Below are positions 1-5,666 of a stretch of 5,870 nucleotides of DNA, in pieces. Within the stretch, counting starts at the first letter, position 1, and each line of letters begins with the position of its first letter. Origin of the DNA: Chloroflexota bacterium (GTDB taxonomy: Bacteria; Chloroflexota; Anaerolineae; Aggregatilineales; Phototrophicaceae); contig JAPOYU010000036.1 in the NCBI GenBank assembly GCA_026706395.1, forward strand, positions 1 through 5,870, read 5' to 3'. The notes beneath the pieces were generated by a model. It ran no database searches and was not told the origin of the DNA. It saw nothing but the letters and a program-made list of their open reading frames with translations. The position numbers and the translations under genes are program-made.

Positions 1-1
1 C

Positions 2-655
2 TTGCAGCTCAACGCCGTGATGCGCAACGTCTACGGCTGGATGACGATGGGTCTGCTGGTCACGGCTGCCGTCGCGCTCGCTGTCGCCAACAGCGGCTTC
101 TTCCCGTCGCAGCTCGTCCTCTGGCTGGCGATCTTCGCGCAGCTCGGCATCGTGCTCGGTTTGAGCTTCGCCATCAAGCGTATTTCGGCGACGGCGGCCG
201 GCATGCTCTTCTTCGTCTATTCCGCTTTGACTGGTTTCACCTTCTCGATCTTGTTCCTGGCATTCTCGCTGGGCTCAATCGCGGCCGCCTTCCTCAGCAC
301 CGCCGGCGTCTTCGGCGCCATGACCATCGTCGGCATGACCACCAAAACCGACTTGACCCAATATCGCAGCTATTTCATGATGGGCTTGATCGGGCTCATC
401 ATCGCCAGCGTGATCAACATCTTCCTCGGCAGCTCCGCCTTTGACTTTCTCATCAGCATCTTCGGTGTGCTGCTCTTCACGGGTTTGACCGCCTACGACA
501 CGCAGCGCATCGCCCGCATGGCGTCGAGCCAGCAAATGAAAGTGGATTCGGAAGATACGCTGAAGTTCAGCATCATGGGCGCCTTGACCCTCTACCTCGA
601 CTTCATCAACCTCTTCCTGTTCATGCTGCGTCTTTTCGGCGGCGGGCGCGACTAG
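2..655 (+). CDS. Bax inhibitor-1/YccA family membrane protein, 5'-partial
   Basis: This is the C-terminal ~217 residues of a multi-spanning inner-membrane protein of the BI-1/YccA (TMBIM) family. Family members are linked to Ca2+/H+ leak or to modulation of membrane proteases; the role here is not known. The sequence shows about seven closely spaced hydrophobic segments, beginning with VYGWMTMGLLVTAAVALAVA. The family signature AYDTQ is at residues 164-168 of the visible frame, and a final LYLDFINLFLFMLRLFGG helix follows. Asp166 and Asp200 probably correspond to the two acidic residues forming the di-aspartyl sensor described for YetJ. The family normally has 15-30 cytoplasmic residues before the first helix, and here only about six precede the first Met (codon 20-22). 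The TTG at 2-4 is therefore probably an internal Leu codon, with the true start left of the window. The gene ends at TAG 653-655 and is followed by a terminator-like hairpin, so it looks transcriptionally separate from the ABC genes. Family assignment is strong. Confidence 0.93.
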   Translation: MQLNAVMRNVYGWMTMGLLVTAAVALAVANSGFFPSQLVLWLAIFAQLGIVLGLSFAIKRISATAAGMLFFVYSALTGFTFSILFLAFSLGSIAAAFLSTAGVFGAMTIVGMTTKTDLTQYRSYFMMGLIGLIIASVINIFLGSSAFDFLISIFGVLLFTGLTAYDTQRIARMASSQQMKVDSEDTLKFSIMGALTLYLDFINLFLFMLRLFGGGRD

Positions 656-681
656 CCGCAAACTTAACCGCAAAATCCGCA

Positions 682-713
682 GGGGCGAGACTTGTCTCGC
701 CCTCTTTTGTTCT
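682..713 (+). terminator. Intrinsic terminator formed by dispersed repeat copy 1
   Basis: GGGCGAGA (683-690) pairs perfectly with TCTCGCCC (695-702) around a CTTG tetraloop. The stem is followed at once by the T-rich run TCTTTTGTTCTT (703-714). It lies 27 bp after the stop of the BI-1 gene, which fits a rho-independent terminator for that gene. The stem is a member of the AGGGGCGA...TCGCCC repeat family that recurs at 2205, 5441 and 5667. Of those copies, only this one is followed by a T tract. Confidence 0.7.
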
Positions 714-745
714 TGCCTATCGCGTATCGGCGCCGACCTAATCGT

Positions 746-775
746 TTGCAGTATTCAGGCCGAATACGCTACAAT
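746..775 (+). promoter_or_regulatory. Putative sigma-70-type promoter of the ABC importer operon
   Basis: A good -10 box TACAAT (770-775, five of six matches to TATAAT) lies 18 bp after a weak -35 TTGCAG (746-751, only the TTG matches well). Transcription would start near 782 and leave a 5' leader of about 60 nt before the binding-protein ATG at 841. The poor -35 together with an inverted repeat in the spacer suggests a regulated promoter. This is a consensus match only, and the preferred sigma factor of the organism is unknown. Confidence 0.5.
751..767. promoter_or_regulatory. Operator-like inverted repeat in the promoter spacer
   Basis: GTATTCAGGCCGAATAC has perfect 6-bp arms (GTATTC/GAATAC) around a 5-bp centre. 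It fills the gap between the putative -35 and -10 boxes, where a bound repressor would block RNA polymerase. Sugar importer operons are commonly controlled by LacI, ROK or GntR-type repressors, but the regulator is not encoded here and the site does not match a specific family well. The odd-length centre argues against a classical LacI operator. Confidence 0.4.
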
Positions 776-783
776 CCACACGC

Positions 784-804
784 GCCGCCTGCGCAAAGGG
801 CGGC
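784..804 (+). promoter_or_regulatory. Hairpin in the 5' leader of the binding-protein gene
   Basis: GCCGCC (784-789) can pair with GGCGGC (799-804) around a 9-nt loop. The stem would sit at the very 5' end of the predicted mRNA, where it could stabilise the transcript. There is no T tract, so it is not a terminator. In GC-rich DNA such a stem may also occur by chance. Confidence 0.3.
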
Positions 805-840
805 TGTCATATCCGAATAGTTTTCCAATGGAGTAAAGTC

Positions 841-2142
841 ATGAAGCCCCTAATTGGCAGGAGAATGCTTATCTTCGTCAGCCTGCTCGCCCTGCTGCTT
901 GCCAGCATCGGCGGCGTCGGCGCGCAGGACCCAGTCACCATCACCTGGTGGACGCTGGCCTCAGCCGAGTCGCCCGAGCCCGCTATCCGCGCCGTTGTTG
1001 AAGCCTTTGAAGCCGAGCATCCCAACATCAAGGTCGACGTCACCATCATGACCGAATCAGCCTACGGCGATCTCATGAATACCACGATCGGCGCCGGCGA
1101 AGGCGCGCCCGATATCGCCTACTTCTGGGAAACGCCCTGGCTGCCCCATACCCTGGATATCACCGACCGCCTGGAAGCCGACCCCGACCTCAGCCGCGAC
1201 GACTACTTCGAAGAATACTTCAACAATTGGGCGGTCTTCAACGGCAGAGTCGTTGGTCTGCCATTTACGGTCGGCGCCAACTTCGTGATGTATAACAAGG
1301 ACGTATTCGATGAAGCCGGCGTCGATTATCCAACAGCCGACTGGACGCCTTGGGATTACATCGAAATCGCCAAAGCCTTGACCGACCCCGAGAAACGGCG
1401 CTGGGGCGGCGACCGTCCCCGCGGTCCCTTCCGCGCAATCTGGCGCAACATCGGCGCCACCAAGCCCTACAGCGACGACAGCACCACAGTCGATGGCTAC
1501 ATCAACGGACCTGACGCCGTCGCCGCGTACACCTGGCTCTGGGATTTGGTCGATAGCGGCGCCACGCCAACGCCAGCCGATATTGAAGTCCTCGGCACCG
1601 AAGGCACGGGACCAGTCGATCTGTTCATCGCCGGCCGGCTGGGCATGGCCACGCTCAACAACGGACACATGATTACAGCTAGGAATGCGGGCGTCAGTTT
1701 CGGCGTCGTGCCCGAGCCGCATGTGCCGGAGAACGAGCGCTTCGTGCATGCTTGGGCGCTGCGCGCTTCCATCTGGGCGAACACCGAGCATCCCGACGAA
1801 GCCTACGAATTCCTCAGCTTCTGGGCGGGACCCGAAGGCCAACGCATCAACATGGAAATCGGCGCGCTCATGCCCTCGCTGCCGGCTGTGCTTGAGGACT
1901 ACCCGGATGCCGAGGCCGACTACTTCCAAGGCTTCATGGGTGTGCTCAACGCCACGCAAACGGCCGAGTGGCGCGCGACCCATCCCTGCTGGCGCGGCGC
2001 TGTCATCCGCGCCGTCAGCGATGCCTGGGATCTGATCATGCTCGGCGAAATCGAGCGTGACGAAGTGCAGGCGACGCTGGATGCCCTGGTCGAACCCGCG
2101 CAAGCAGCGCTGGACGAGTGCGTGCCGCGCCTGGGCGGCTAG
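841..2142 (+). CDS. Carbohydrate ABC transporter substrate-binding protein (family 1)
   Basis: This is the extracytoplasmic receptor of a CUT1-type importer: it captures a sugar or related solute and delivers it to the two permeases encoded downstream. Residues 1-28 form a Sec signal peptide, with a charged start (MKPLIGRR), a hydrophobic core and a likely cut at VGA|QD. There is no lipobox Cys. The mature protein opens with the typical ITWWTLAS strand, then an EAFEAEHPNIKVDV segment. GAPDIAYFWE and GRVVGLPF follow, as expected for the SBP_bac_1 fold. At 433 residues it has the usual family length. Its only cysteines are Cys383 and Cys427, both near the C-terminus, and they could form a disulfide. 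The ATG at 841 is supported by GGAG at 830-833, seven bases upstream, and by the signal peptide starting there. The ligand cannot be deduced, since no sugar-processing enzyme is adjacent. Family and role are secure. Confidence 0.95.
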   Translation: MKPLIGRRMLIFVSLLALLLASIGGVGAQDPVTITWWTLASAESPEPAIRAVVEAFEAEHPNIKVDVTIMTESAYGDLMNTTIGAGEGAPDIAYFWETPWLPHTLDITDRLEADPDLSRDDYFEEYFNNWAVFNGRVVGLPFTVGANFVMYNKDVFDEAGVDYPTADWTPWDYIEIAKALTDPEKRRWGGDRPRGPFRAIWRNIGATKPYSDDSTTVDGYINGPDAVAAYTWLWDLVDSGATPTPADIEVLGTEGTGPVDLFIAGRLGMATLNNGHMITARNAGVSFGVVPEPHVPENERFVHAWALRASIWANTEHPDEAYEFLSFWAGPEGQRINMEIGALMPSLPAVLEDYPDAEADYFQGFMGVLNATQTAEWRATHPCWRGAVIRAVSDAWDLIMLGEIERDEVQATLDALVEPAQAALDECVPRLGG

Positions 2143-2148
2143 CGCCGG

Positions 2149-2183
2149 TGTAGCTATCGGGTCAGCCACCGGCTGAGCCTACA
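2149..2183 (+). promoter_or_regulatory. Stem-loop after the binding-protein gene
   Basis: TCAGCC (2162-2167) pairs perfectly with GGCTGA (2171-2176) around an ACC loop. An outer TGTAG (2149-2153) pairs with CTACA (2179-2183), giving an imperfect two-part stem that begins 7 bp after the stop codon. No compact T tract follows; the nearest T-rich stretch, TATATTTT, starts 7 bp later. It could protect the 3' end of the binding-protein mRNA or partly attenuate readthrough into the permease genes, a common way to make more binding protein than permease. It may also be a diverged repeat copy, since it starts with TGTAG like the copies at 2205 and 5441. Confidence 0.4.
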
Positions 2184-2204
2184 AACGTCATATATTTTGG
2201 AATT

Positions 2205-2230
2205 GTAGGGGCGACTCATCGGGTCGCCCG
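2205..2230 (+). repeat. Dispersed hairpin repeat, copy 2
   Basis: GTAGGGGCGAC opens a hairpin in which GGGCGAC (2209-2215) pairs perfectly with GTCGCCC (2223-2229) around a 7-nt loop. It shares the GTAGGGGCGA start and the TCGCCC end with the copies at 5441 and 5667, and the GGGGCGA core with the copy at 682. It has the same orientation as these. It ends 22 bp before the first permease start and has no T tract, so it is probably an intergenic repeat insertion, possibly with an effect on readthrough or mRNA stability. Confidence 0.65.
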
Positions 2231-2252
2231 CTTCCAGCATAAGACGATACTT

Positions 2253-3155
2253 ATGCCGTCCCTCTGGCGAAACATGACGACCCAGCAACGGCGGGACGCC
2301 AAAACCGGCTACCTGGCGCTTTCGCCTTGGATGCTCGGTTTCATCATCTTCTACGCTTTCCCCATCCTCGCCACCTTCTATTTCAGCTTGACCCAATGGA
2401 CGCTGGTTGATCAGCCAGTCTGGGTCGGGCTGGACAATTACGTCCGCATGTTCACGCGCGATCCGCTATTCGCCAGCTCGCTGAAAGCGACCACGCTCTT
2501 CGTCGTCATGTCCCTGCCATTGAAGCTGGTGCTCGGCTTGATGCTGGCGCTGCTGCTCAATCTCAAGATCCCGGGCATGAACGTGTTCCGCACGGTCTTC
2601 TTCATCCCGGCGGTCATCTCGGGCGTGGCCGTCTCGCTGATGTGGATCTGGTTCCTCCAGCCCGATACCGGCGTCGTCAACACGCTGCTGCATTACGTCG
2701 GCGTGCAGGGTCCCTACTGGTTCTGGGACCGCGATTGGGCGCTGCCCTCGGTCGCCATCATGAGCATCTGGAAGGTCGGCGGCGCCGCCATCATCTATCT
2801 CGCCGGCTTGCAGAACATTCCGGCCCATCTCTATGAAGCGGCCGAGATTGACGGCGCTGGCAAGTGGCGGCGCTTCTGGCGCATCACCCTGCCCCTCTTG
2901 ACGCCGACCCTATTCTTCCAACTCATCATCGAACTGATTGACGCTTTTAAGATCTTCACCGAAGCCTTCGTTATCACCAAGGGCGGTCCCCTGAAGGCGA
3001 CCTATTTCTTTCTTTACTATTTTTACGAGGAAGCCTTCCGCAATTTCAATATGGGCTACGCCTCGGCGTTGGCGCTCTTCCTGCTGGCGGTTATCATGAG
3101 CTGCACCGTCTTCGTCTATCGCACCTCGGACCGCTGGGTCTATTATGAAAACTGA
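2253..3155 (+). CDS. Carbohydrate ABC transporter permease, MalF/UgpA-like
   Basis: This is one of two membrane subunits of the CUT1 importer. It forms half of the translocation channel and docks with the ATPase on the cytoplasmic side. It has about six hydrophobic segments. The first (about 20-45) contains the LSPWMLGFIIFYAFPILAT pattern typical of this subfamily. The EAA loop is a perfect consensus match: E195-A-A, G201, then I211-T-L213-P214. At 300 residues it has normal length. The start is uncertain: ATG 2253 and ATG 2274 (residue 8) are both possible, and neither has a strong Shine-Dalgarno sequence. The gene follows the binding-protein gene after 110 bp holding two hairpins, and the next permease gene overlaps its end by 11 bp. 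Substrate is unknown. The family assignment is secure. Confidence 0.95.
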   Translation: MPSLWRNMTTQQRRDAKTGYLALSPWMLGFIIFYAFPILATFYFSLTQWTLVDQPVWVGLDNYVRMFTRDPLFASSLKATTLFVVMSLPLKLVLGLMLALLLNLKIPGMNVFRTVFFIPAVISGVAVSLMWIWFLQPDTGVVNTLLHYVGVQGPYWFWDRDWALPSVAIMSIWKVGGAAIIYLAGLQNIPAHLYEAAEIDGAGKWRRFWRITLPLLTPTLFFQLIIELIDAFKIFTEAFVITKGGPLKATYFFLYYFYEEAFRNFNMGYASALALFLLAVIMSCTVFVYRTSDRWVYYEN

Positions 3156-4035
3156 CGCGCGGCAACTGTCCATCCAGCAGCAACTGCGGCGGAGCGCGGC
3201 GCGAAAGCGCGCCCGGCGCATTATCGGGCACACGATCGTCTACGCCCTGATGACCTTCCTGGCTCTGCTCTTCATGCTGCCGATCTTTTGGATGGCGTCG
3301 ACTTCGCTGAAGCTGCCGCGCGAAATCTTCGCTTGGCCGCCCGATTGGATCCCGCCCACGCCGCAATGGGGCAATTACGCCGAAGCTTTCGGCAAATACC
3401 CGCTCGCCCGTTATATGCTCAACAGCGCCATTCTGGTCGTCGCCAACGTCATCGGCGGGCTCGTCTCCGTGCCCATCATCGCCTACGGTTTCGCTCGCTA
3501 CGAGTTCCCCTTCAAGCACGCGCTCTTTCTCCTGATGCTCAGCACGATGATGGTGCCCGGGCATATCAAGCTCATCCCGATGTTCTGGCTCTACAGCAAG
3601 CTGGACATGATCGACACCTACTGGCCGCTGATTCTGCCCGCCTACTTTGGCAATCCCTTTTTCGTCTTTCTGATGACCCAGTTCATCCGCACTATCCCGC
3701 GCGATTTGGACGACGCCGCGCGCATCGACGGCGCCGGCGCCTGGGGCATCCTCTACCGCATCATCATTCCCTTGTGCCGCCCGGCGCTGACCGTGGTCGT
3801 CGTCTTCAGCTTCGTCTGGGTCTGGAACGACTTCCTCGAGCCGATCATCTTCCTGCGCGATTGGGATTCCTATCCGATATCGGTGGGTCTGGCTTTCTTC
3901 CAAGGGCGCTACAGCGTCGAGTGGCACCTCTTCATGGGCGCGACCCTGGTCTCAATCCTTCCCATTCTGGTGGTCTACTTCTTCGCCCAAAAGCATCTCA
4001 TCGGCGGGCTGGCTTCAATCGGCATCAAAGGCTGA
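3145..4035 (+). CDS. Carbohydrate ABC transporter permease, MalG/UgpE-like
   Basis: This is the second membrane subunit of the CUT1 importer, pairing with the preceding permease. A basic cytoplasmic N-terminus (about residues 1-28, many Arg/Gln) precedes the first helix. Other MalG-type marks are LPIFWMASTSLKLPREIFAWPP after the first helix and five further hydrophobic segments. The EAA loop is present with Asp in the first position: D190-A-A, G196, then I206-I-I-P209. The C-terminal KHLIGGLASIGIKG resembles the usual GLTAGAVKG tail of this subfamily, which contacts the ATPase. Its ATG lies inside the 3' end of the upstream gene (11-bp overlap, stop at 3153-3155), so translation is probably coupled. 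No ATPase gene follows; CUT1 systems often share one encoded elsewhere. At 296 residues it has normal length. Confidence 0.95.
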   Translation: MKTDARQLSIQQQLRRSAARKRARRIIGHTIVYALMTFLALLFMLPIFWMASTSLKLPREIFAWPPDWIPPTPQWGNYAEAFGKYPLARYMLNSAILVVANVIGGLVSVPIIAYGFARYEFPFKHALFLLMLSTMMVPGHIKLIPMFWLYSKLDMIDTYWPLILPAYFGNPFFVFLMTQFIRTIPRDLDDAARIDGAGAWGILYRIIIPLCRPALTVVVVFSFVWVWNDFLEPIIFLRDWDSYPISVGLAFFQGRYSVEWHLFMGATLVSILPILVVYFFAQKHLIGGLASIGIKG

Positions 4036-4076
4036 CCCGGACGCAACGTAATCATTTGCGAGTTGATAATTATGAG

Positions 4077-4108
4077 AAAAAAGTCCCTCCCTCTTCATGG
4101 GGGAGGGA
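4077..4108 (-). terminator. Intrinsic terminator of the MFS transporter gene
   Basis: Read on the minus strand, TCCCTCCC (4108-4101) pairs perfectly with GGGAGGGA (4091-4084) around a 9-nt loop. The stem is followed, after one C, by six T residues (4082-4077). It starts 13 bp after the TGA of the MFS gene, which makes a convincing rho-independent terminator. The sequence from the stop codon onward (CACCCTAAATCCCTCCC and the stem) resembles a dispersed repeat-like element seen between genes in several phyla. It also lies in the convergent gap after the ABC permease gene, but on the plus strand the stem is followed only by ATTTAGGG, so termination in that direction is less certain. Confidence 0.75.
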
Positions 4109-4121
4109 TTTAGGGTGGGGG

Positions 4122-5342
4122 TCATTTCACCTTGCGCTTGCCAAAACTGAGCAAGACCAGCGTCGCGAAAAGCCCCGAAGCCGCCCAAAGCAAGAAGGGC
4201 GCGTTCAATCCGATCACGCTGAGTGTGTTGCCGAGCGGCGGCACGAAGGACGCGCCGATGTTCTGCAGCATGCCAACAAACCCAAGCGCGCTGCCGACAA
4301 AAGCCAGCTCCAAGCCATCCACTTCGGTGGTGGCCGCCCCTTTTAGCGCCATGAAGCTGTCGAAGCAGAAGCCGCCAACCGCCATCGCCAGCATTACGCC
4401 CCAGAAGCTGCCGCCCACGAAATACATCAGCGCGCAGCCGATCGTCATCATCGACGTGCCAAAAGCCATGACCAACCGCCGATTGCCCAGCCGATCGGAA
4501 ATATGCGAGATCGGCACAACACCGATCAAGCTGCTGAAGAAAAAGACCGTGAGCGCGGTATCGGCGCTGGCCGCGTCCCAGGCGATCTCGCGCAGATAGG
4601 TCGGCACGTAGCCGCTGACGCCGCGCATCAAACCCAGCACGCCAAAGACAGCCAGCGCGATCACCCACAGTTCACGGAAGCGGGCAACGCTTCGATACTT
4701 GTCCAAGATCTTGCGGATGTCCGGTCGACCGCTGGCGCGCCGCTCGACCGGCGGATGAACGATCGCCCAGAGGACCGCGAGGCAAATGGCGCAAAAGCCC
4801 AGGAAGATCAGCACAGCGCGCCAACCGCCCAGCAGCGGCGACAGCACCGTCGCGCTCAAGCGCGAGCCCAGCATTAAGCCCGTGGCGAATCCCGCCGACA
4901 TCACGCCCGAAGCTAGACCCAACTGCCGCGAGCGAAACCATTCTCGATTGAGCTTGACAAAATTCATCGGCAAGATCGGCTGCACCATGCCGAAGAAAAA
5001 CGAAGACAGAAACAGCGACCAGAAATCGAAAGCGGCGCCGCGCAGCGCGCCGAACACACCCGTCGCCAGACAGAGCGCGACCAAGGTCCGCCGTGTGCCG
5101 AATTGATCGATGAACATGCCACCGGCCAAAGCGGTGAAAATGCCCATCACCGAGCCGACGCCCCAGATGACGCCGATCTCCACCAAGTCGAGATCAAGCG
5201 AATCAGCGATCTCGCTGAACAGCGCCGATAAACCCGTGGTCGGGAAGCCCATAACCAGGAAACCAGAGAGCGTCACCATCGCCAAGATGACCCAGCGATA
5301 AGCCGAATCCTGACGTTCGCCTGGCTCAACATACGGTGGCAC
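4122..5342 (-). CDS. Major facilitator superfamily (MFS) transporter
   Basis: This is a 406-residue secondary transporter with about twelve hydrophobic segments in two six-helix halves, separated by a basic cytoplasmic loop (about residues 196-222). MFS motif A appears after helix 2 as G75-M-F-I-D79-Q-F-G82-T-R84-R85. A second copy sits in the other half as SHISDRLGNRRLV (279-291). A motif-C-like glycine-rich stretch, ASGVMSAGFATGLMLGSRL (144-162), lies in helix 5, preceded by the common WFRSRQLGLASG pattern. The start is GTG at 5342-5340, supported by AGGA (5354-5351) eight bases upstream. An in-frame TAG lies further upstream with no other start between. Substrate cannot be assigned from sequence alone. 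The gene converges on the ABC operon and ends in its own terminator, so it is a separate unit. The neighbouring amidohydrolase remnant hints at a nitrogen-compound substrate, but only weakly. Confidence 0.92.
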   Translation of the reverse strand: MPPYVEPGERQDSAYRWVILAMVTLSGFLVMGFPTTGLSALFSEIADSLDLDLVEIGVIWGVGSVMGIFTALAGGMFIDQFGTRRTLVALCLATGVFGALRGAAFDFWSLFLSSFFFGMVQPILPMNFVKLNREWFRSRQLGLASGVMSAGFATGLMLGSRLSATVLSPLLGGWRAVLIFLGFCAICLAVLWAIVHPPVERRASGRPDIRKILDKYRSVARFRELWVIALAVFGVLGLMRGVSGYVPTYLREIAWDAASADTALTVFFFSSLIGVVPISHISDRLGNRRLVMAFGTSMMTIGCALMYFVGGSFWGVMLAMAVGGFCFDSFMALKGAATTEVDGLELAFVGSALGFVGMLQNIGASFVPPLGNTLSVIGLNAPFLLWAASGLFATLVLLSFGKRKVK

Positions 5343-5440
5343 GTTTCGCGTCCTACGGAATGGCTAGCGGGCAATCGCCGTATCGTAATTGAATCTGAGA
5401 CGAATACTAGGGACGGGCAATTGCCGCTCACAGATGACGT
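5343..5440. other. Upstream region of the MFS gene with short palindromic repeats
   Basis: No gene is seen here. GGGCAATTGCCG (5415-5426) contains the perfect 10-bp palindrome GGCAATTGCC, and GGGCAATCGCCG (5369-5380) is an 11/12 copy of it. The first is preceded by TAGGGAC and may be a decayed TAGGGACGGGCAA-type intergenic repeat. The MFS promoter should lie here on the minus strand, but no convincing -35/-10 pair stands out. Confidence 0.35.
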
Positions 5441-5454
5441 GTAGGGGCGAGACG
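5441..5454 (+). repeat. Dispersed hairpin repeat, copy 3 (left arm only)
   Basis: GTAGGGGCGAGACG is identical to the first 14 bases of the copy at 5667, but the right arm (CTCGCCC) is missing. The sequence passes directly into amidohydrolase-like codons instead. The break inside the repeat coincides with the left end of the gene remnant, which points to a deletion or rearrangement through the repeat. Confidence 0.6.
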
Positions 5455-5651
5455 AGAACATCCGCTGCATGCCCATCGCCAGCTACAGCGGCCACAAGGC
5501 CCAAATCATGAACCAGATGGCGCCAGCCGGCATGATCTTCTTGCCATCGGTCGATGGCATCAGCCATAATCCTAGGGAGTTCACCGAATGGCGTCATGTT
5601 GAGTTGGGCGCCAATGCCTTGCTGCGCACGATCTTGCAGCTGAGGACGTAA
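5454..5651 (+). pseudogene. C-terminal remnant of an M20-family Zn-dependent amidohydrolase
   Basis: The frame from 5454 to the TAA at 5649-5651 encodes what looks like the extreme C-terminus of the N-carbamoyl-L-amino-acid hydrolase/allantoate amidohydrolase (HyuC/AllC-like) family. Intact members are about 400-430 residues and cleave N-carbamoyl or ureido groups. Counting from the Met at 5469, the recognisable blocks are SYSGHKAQ (5-12, for the usual SGAGHDAQ), APAGMIFLPS, then GISHNPREFT with the metal-ligand His33 of GISH, and ELGANALLRTIL. An in-frame TAG at 5442-5444, inside repeat copy 3, closes the frame on the left. The ~350 residues that should precede this part, including the other metal ligands, are absent, and the MFS gene begins only ~100 bp away. 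It therefore cannot be an active enzyme. No convincing Shine-Dalgarno sequence precedes the Met at 5469. A separate small gene is possible but unlikely. Confidence 0.75.
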
Positions 5652-5666
5652 AACGGAATGGCGACC

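Noticed and set aside
2..4. TTG at the window edge as the true start of the BI-1 gene
   Set aside because: The family has a longer cytoplasmic N-terminus. The frame is open to the window edge, and no upstream sequence is visible to support a start.
727..736. Perfect palindrome TCGGCGCCGA just upstream of the ABC promoter as a second operator
   Set aside because: A 10-bp palindrome is expected about once per kilobase by chance, more in GC-rich DNA. It does not extend further and does not match the 751-767 repeat.
1057..2169. Long minus-strand open frame (370 codons) opposite the binding-protein gene
   Set aside because: It lies antisense to a secure gene with clear family motifs. Its translation is low in recognisable motifs and is explained by GC-rich third codon positions.
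3094..3927. Minus-strand frame (277 codons) opposite the second permease gene
   Set aside because: Highly charged, Asp/Glu/Gln-rich translation typical of the antisense of a membrane-protein gene. No start signal or motif.
4084..4120. Terminator for the ABC operon on the plus strand at the same hairpin
   Set aside because: After the stem the plus strand reads ATTTAGGGTGGGGG, with no proper T tract. The hairpin is well formed as a terminator only for the minus strand.
3288..4346. Long plus-strand frame (352 codons) overlapping the second permease gene and the end of the MFS gene
   Set aside because: It is Arg/His-rich out-of-frame translation of the permease, and it crosses the convergent gap and the terminator. 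No family resemblance.
4015..4668. Minus-strand frame (217 codons) in another frame of the MFS gene
   Set aside because: Out-of-frame shadow of the MFS gene that runs through its terminator. Arg/Trp-rich with no family pattern.
5391..5407. CGAATAC upstream of the MFS gene as a second copy of the ABC promoter operator
   Set aside because: Only a 7-bp half-site is shared. The partner arm is not inverted correctly, so a common regulator is not supported.
5653..5662. ACGGAATGGC repeated at 5355-5364 and 5653-5662 as an attachment or target-site duplication
   Set aside because: The 10-bp match sits neither at an element boundary nor at equal offsets from the GTAGGGGCGA repeats, and no transposase or integrase gene lies between. 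Probably chance.
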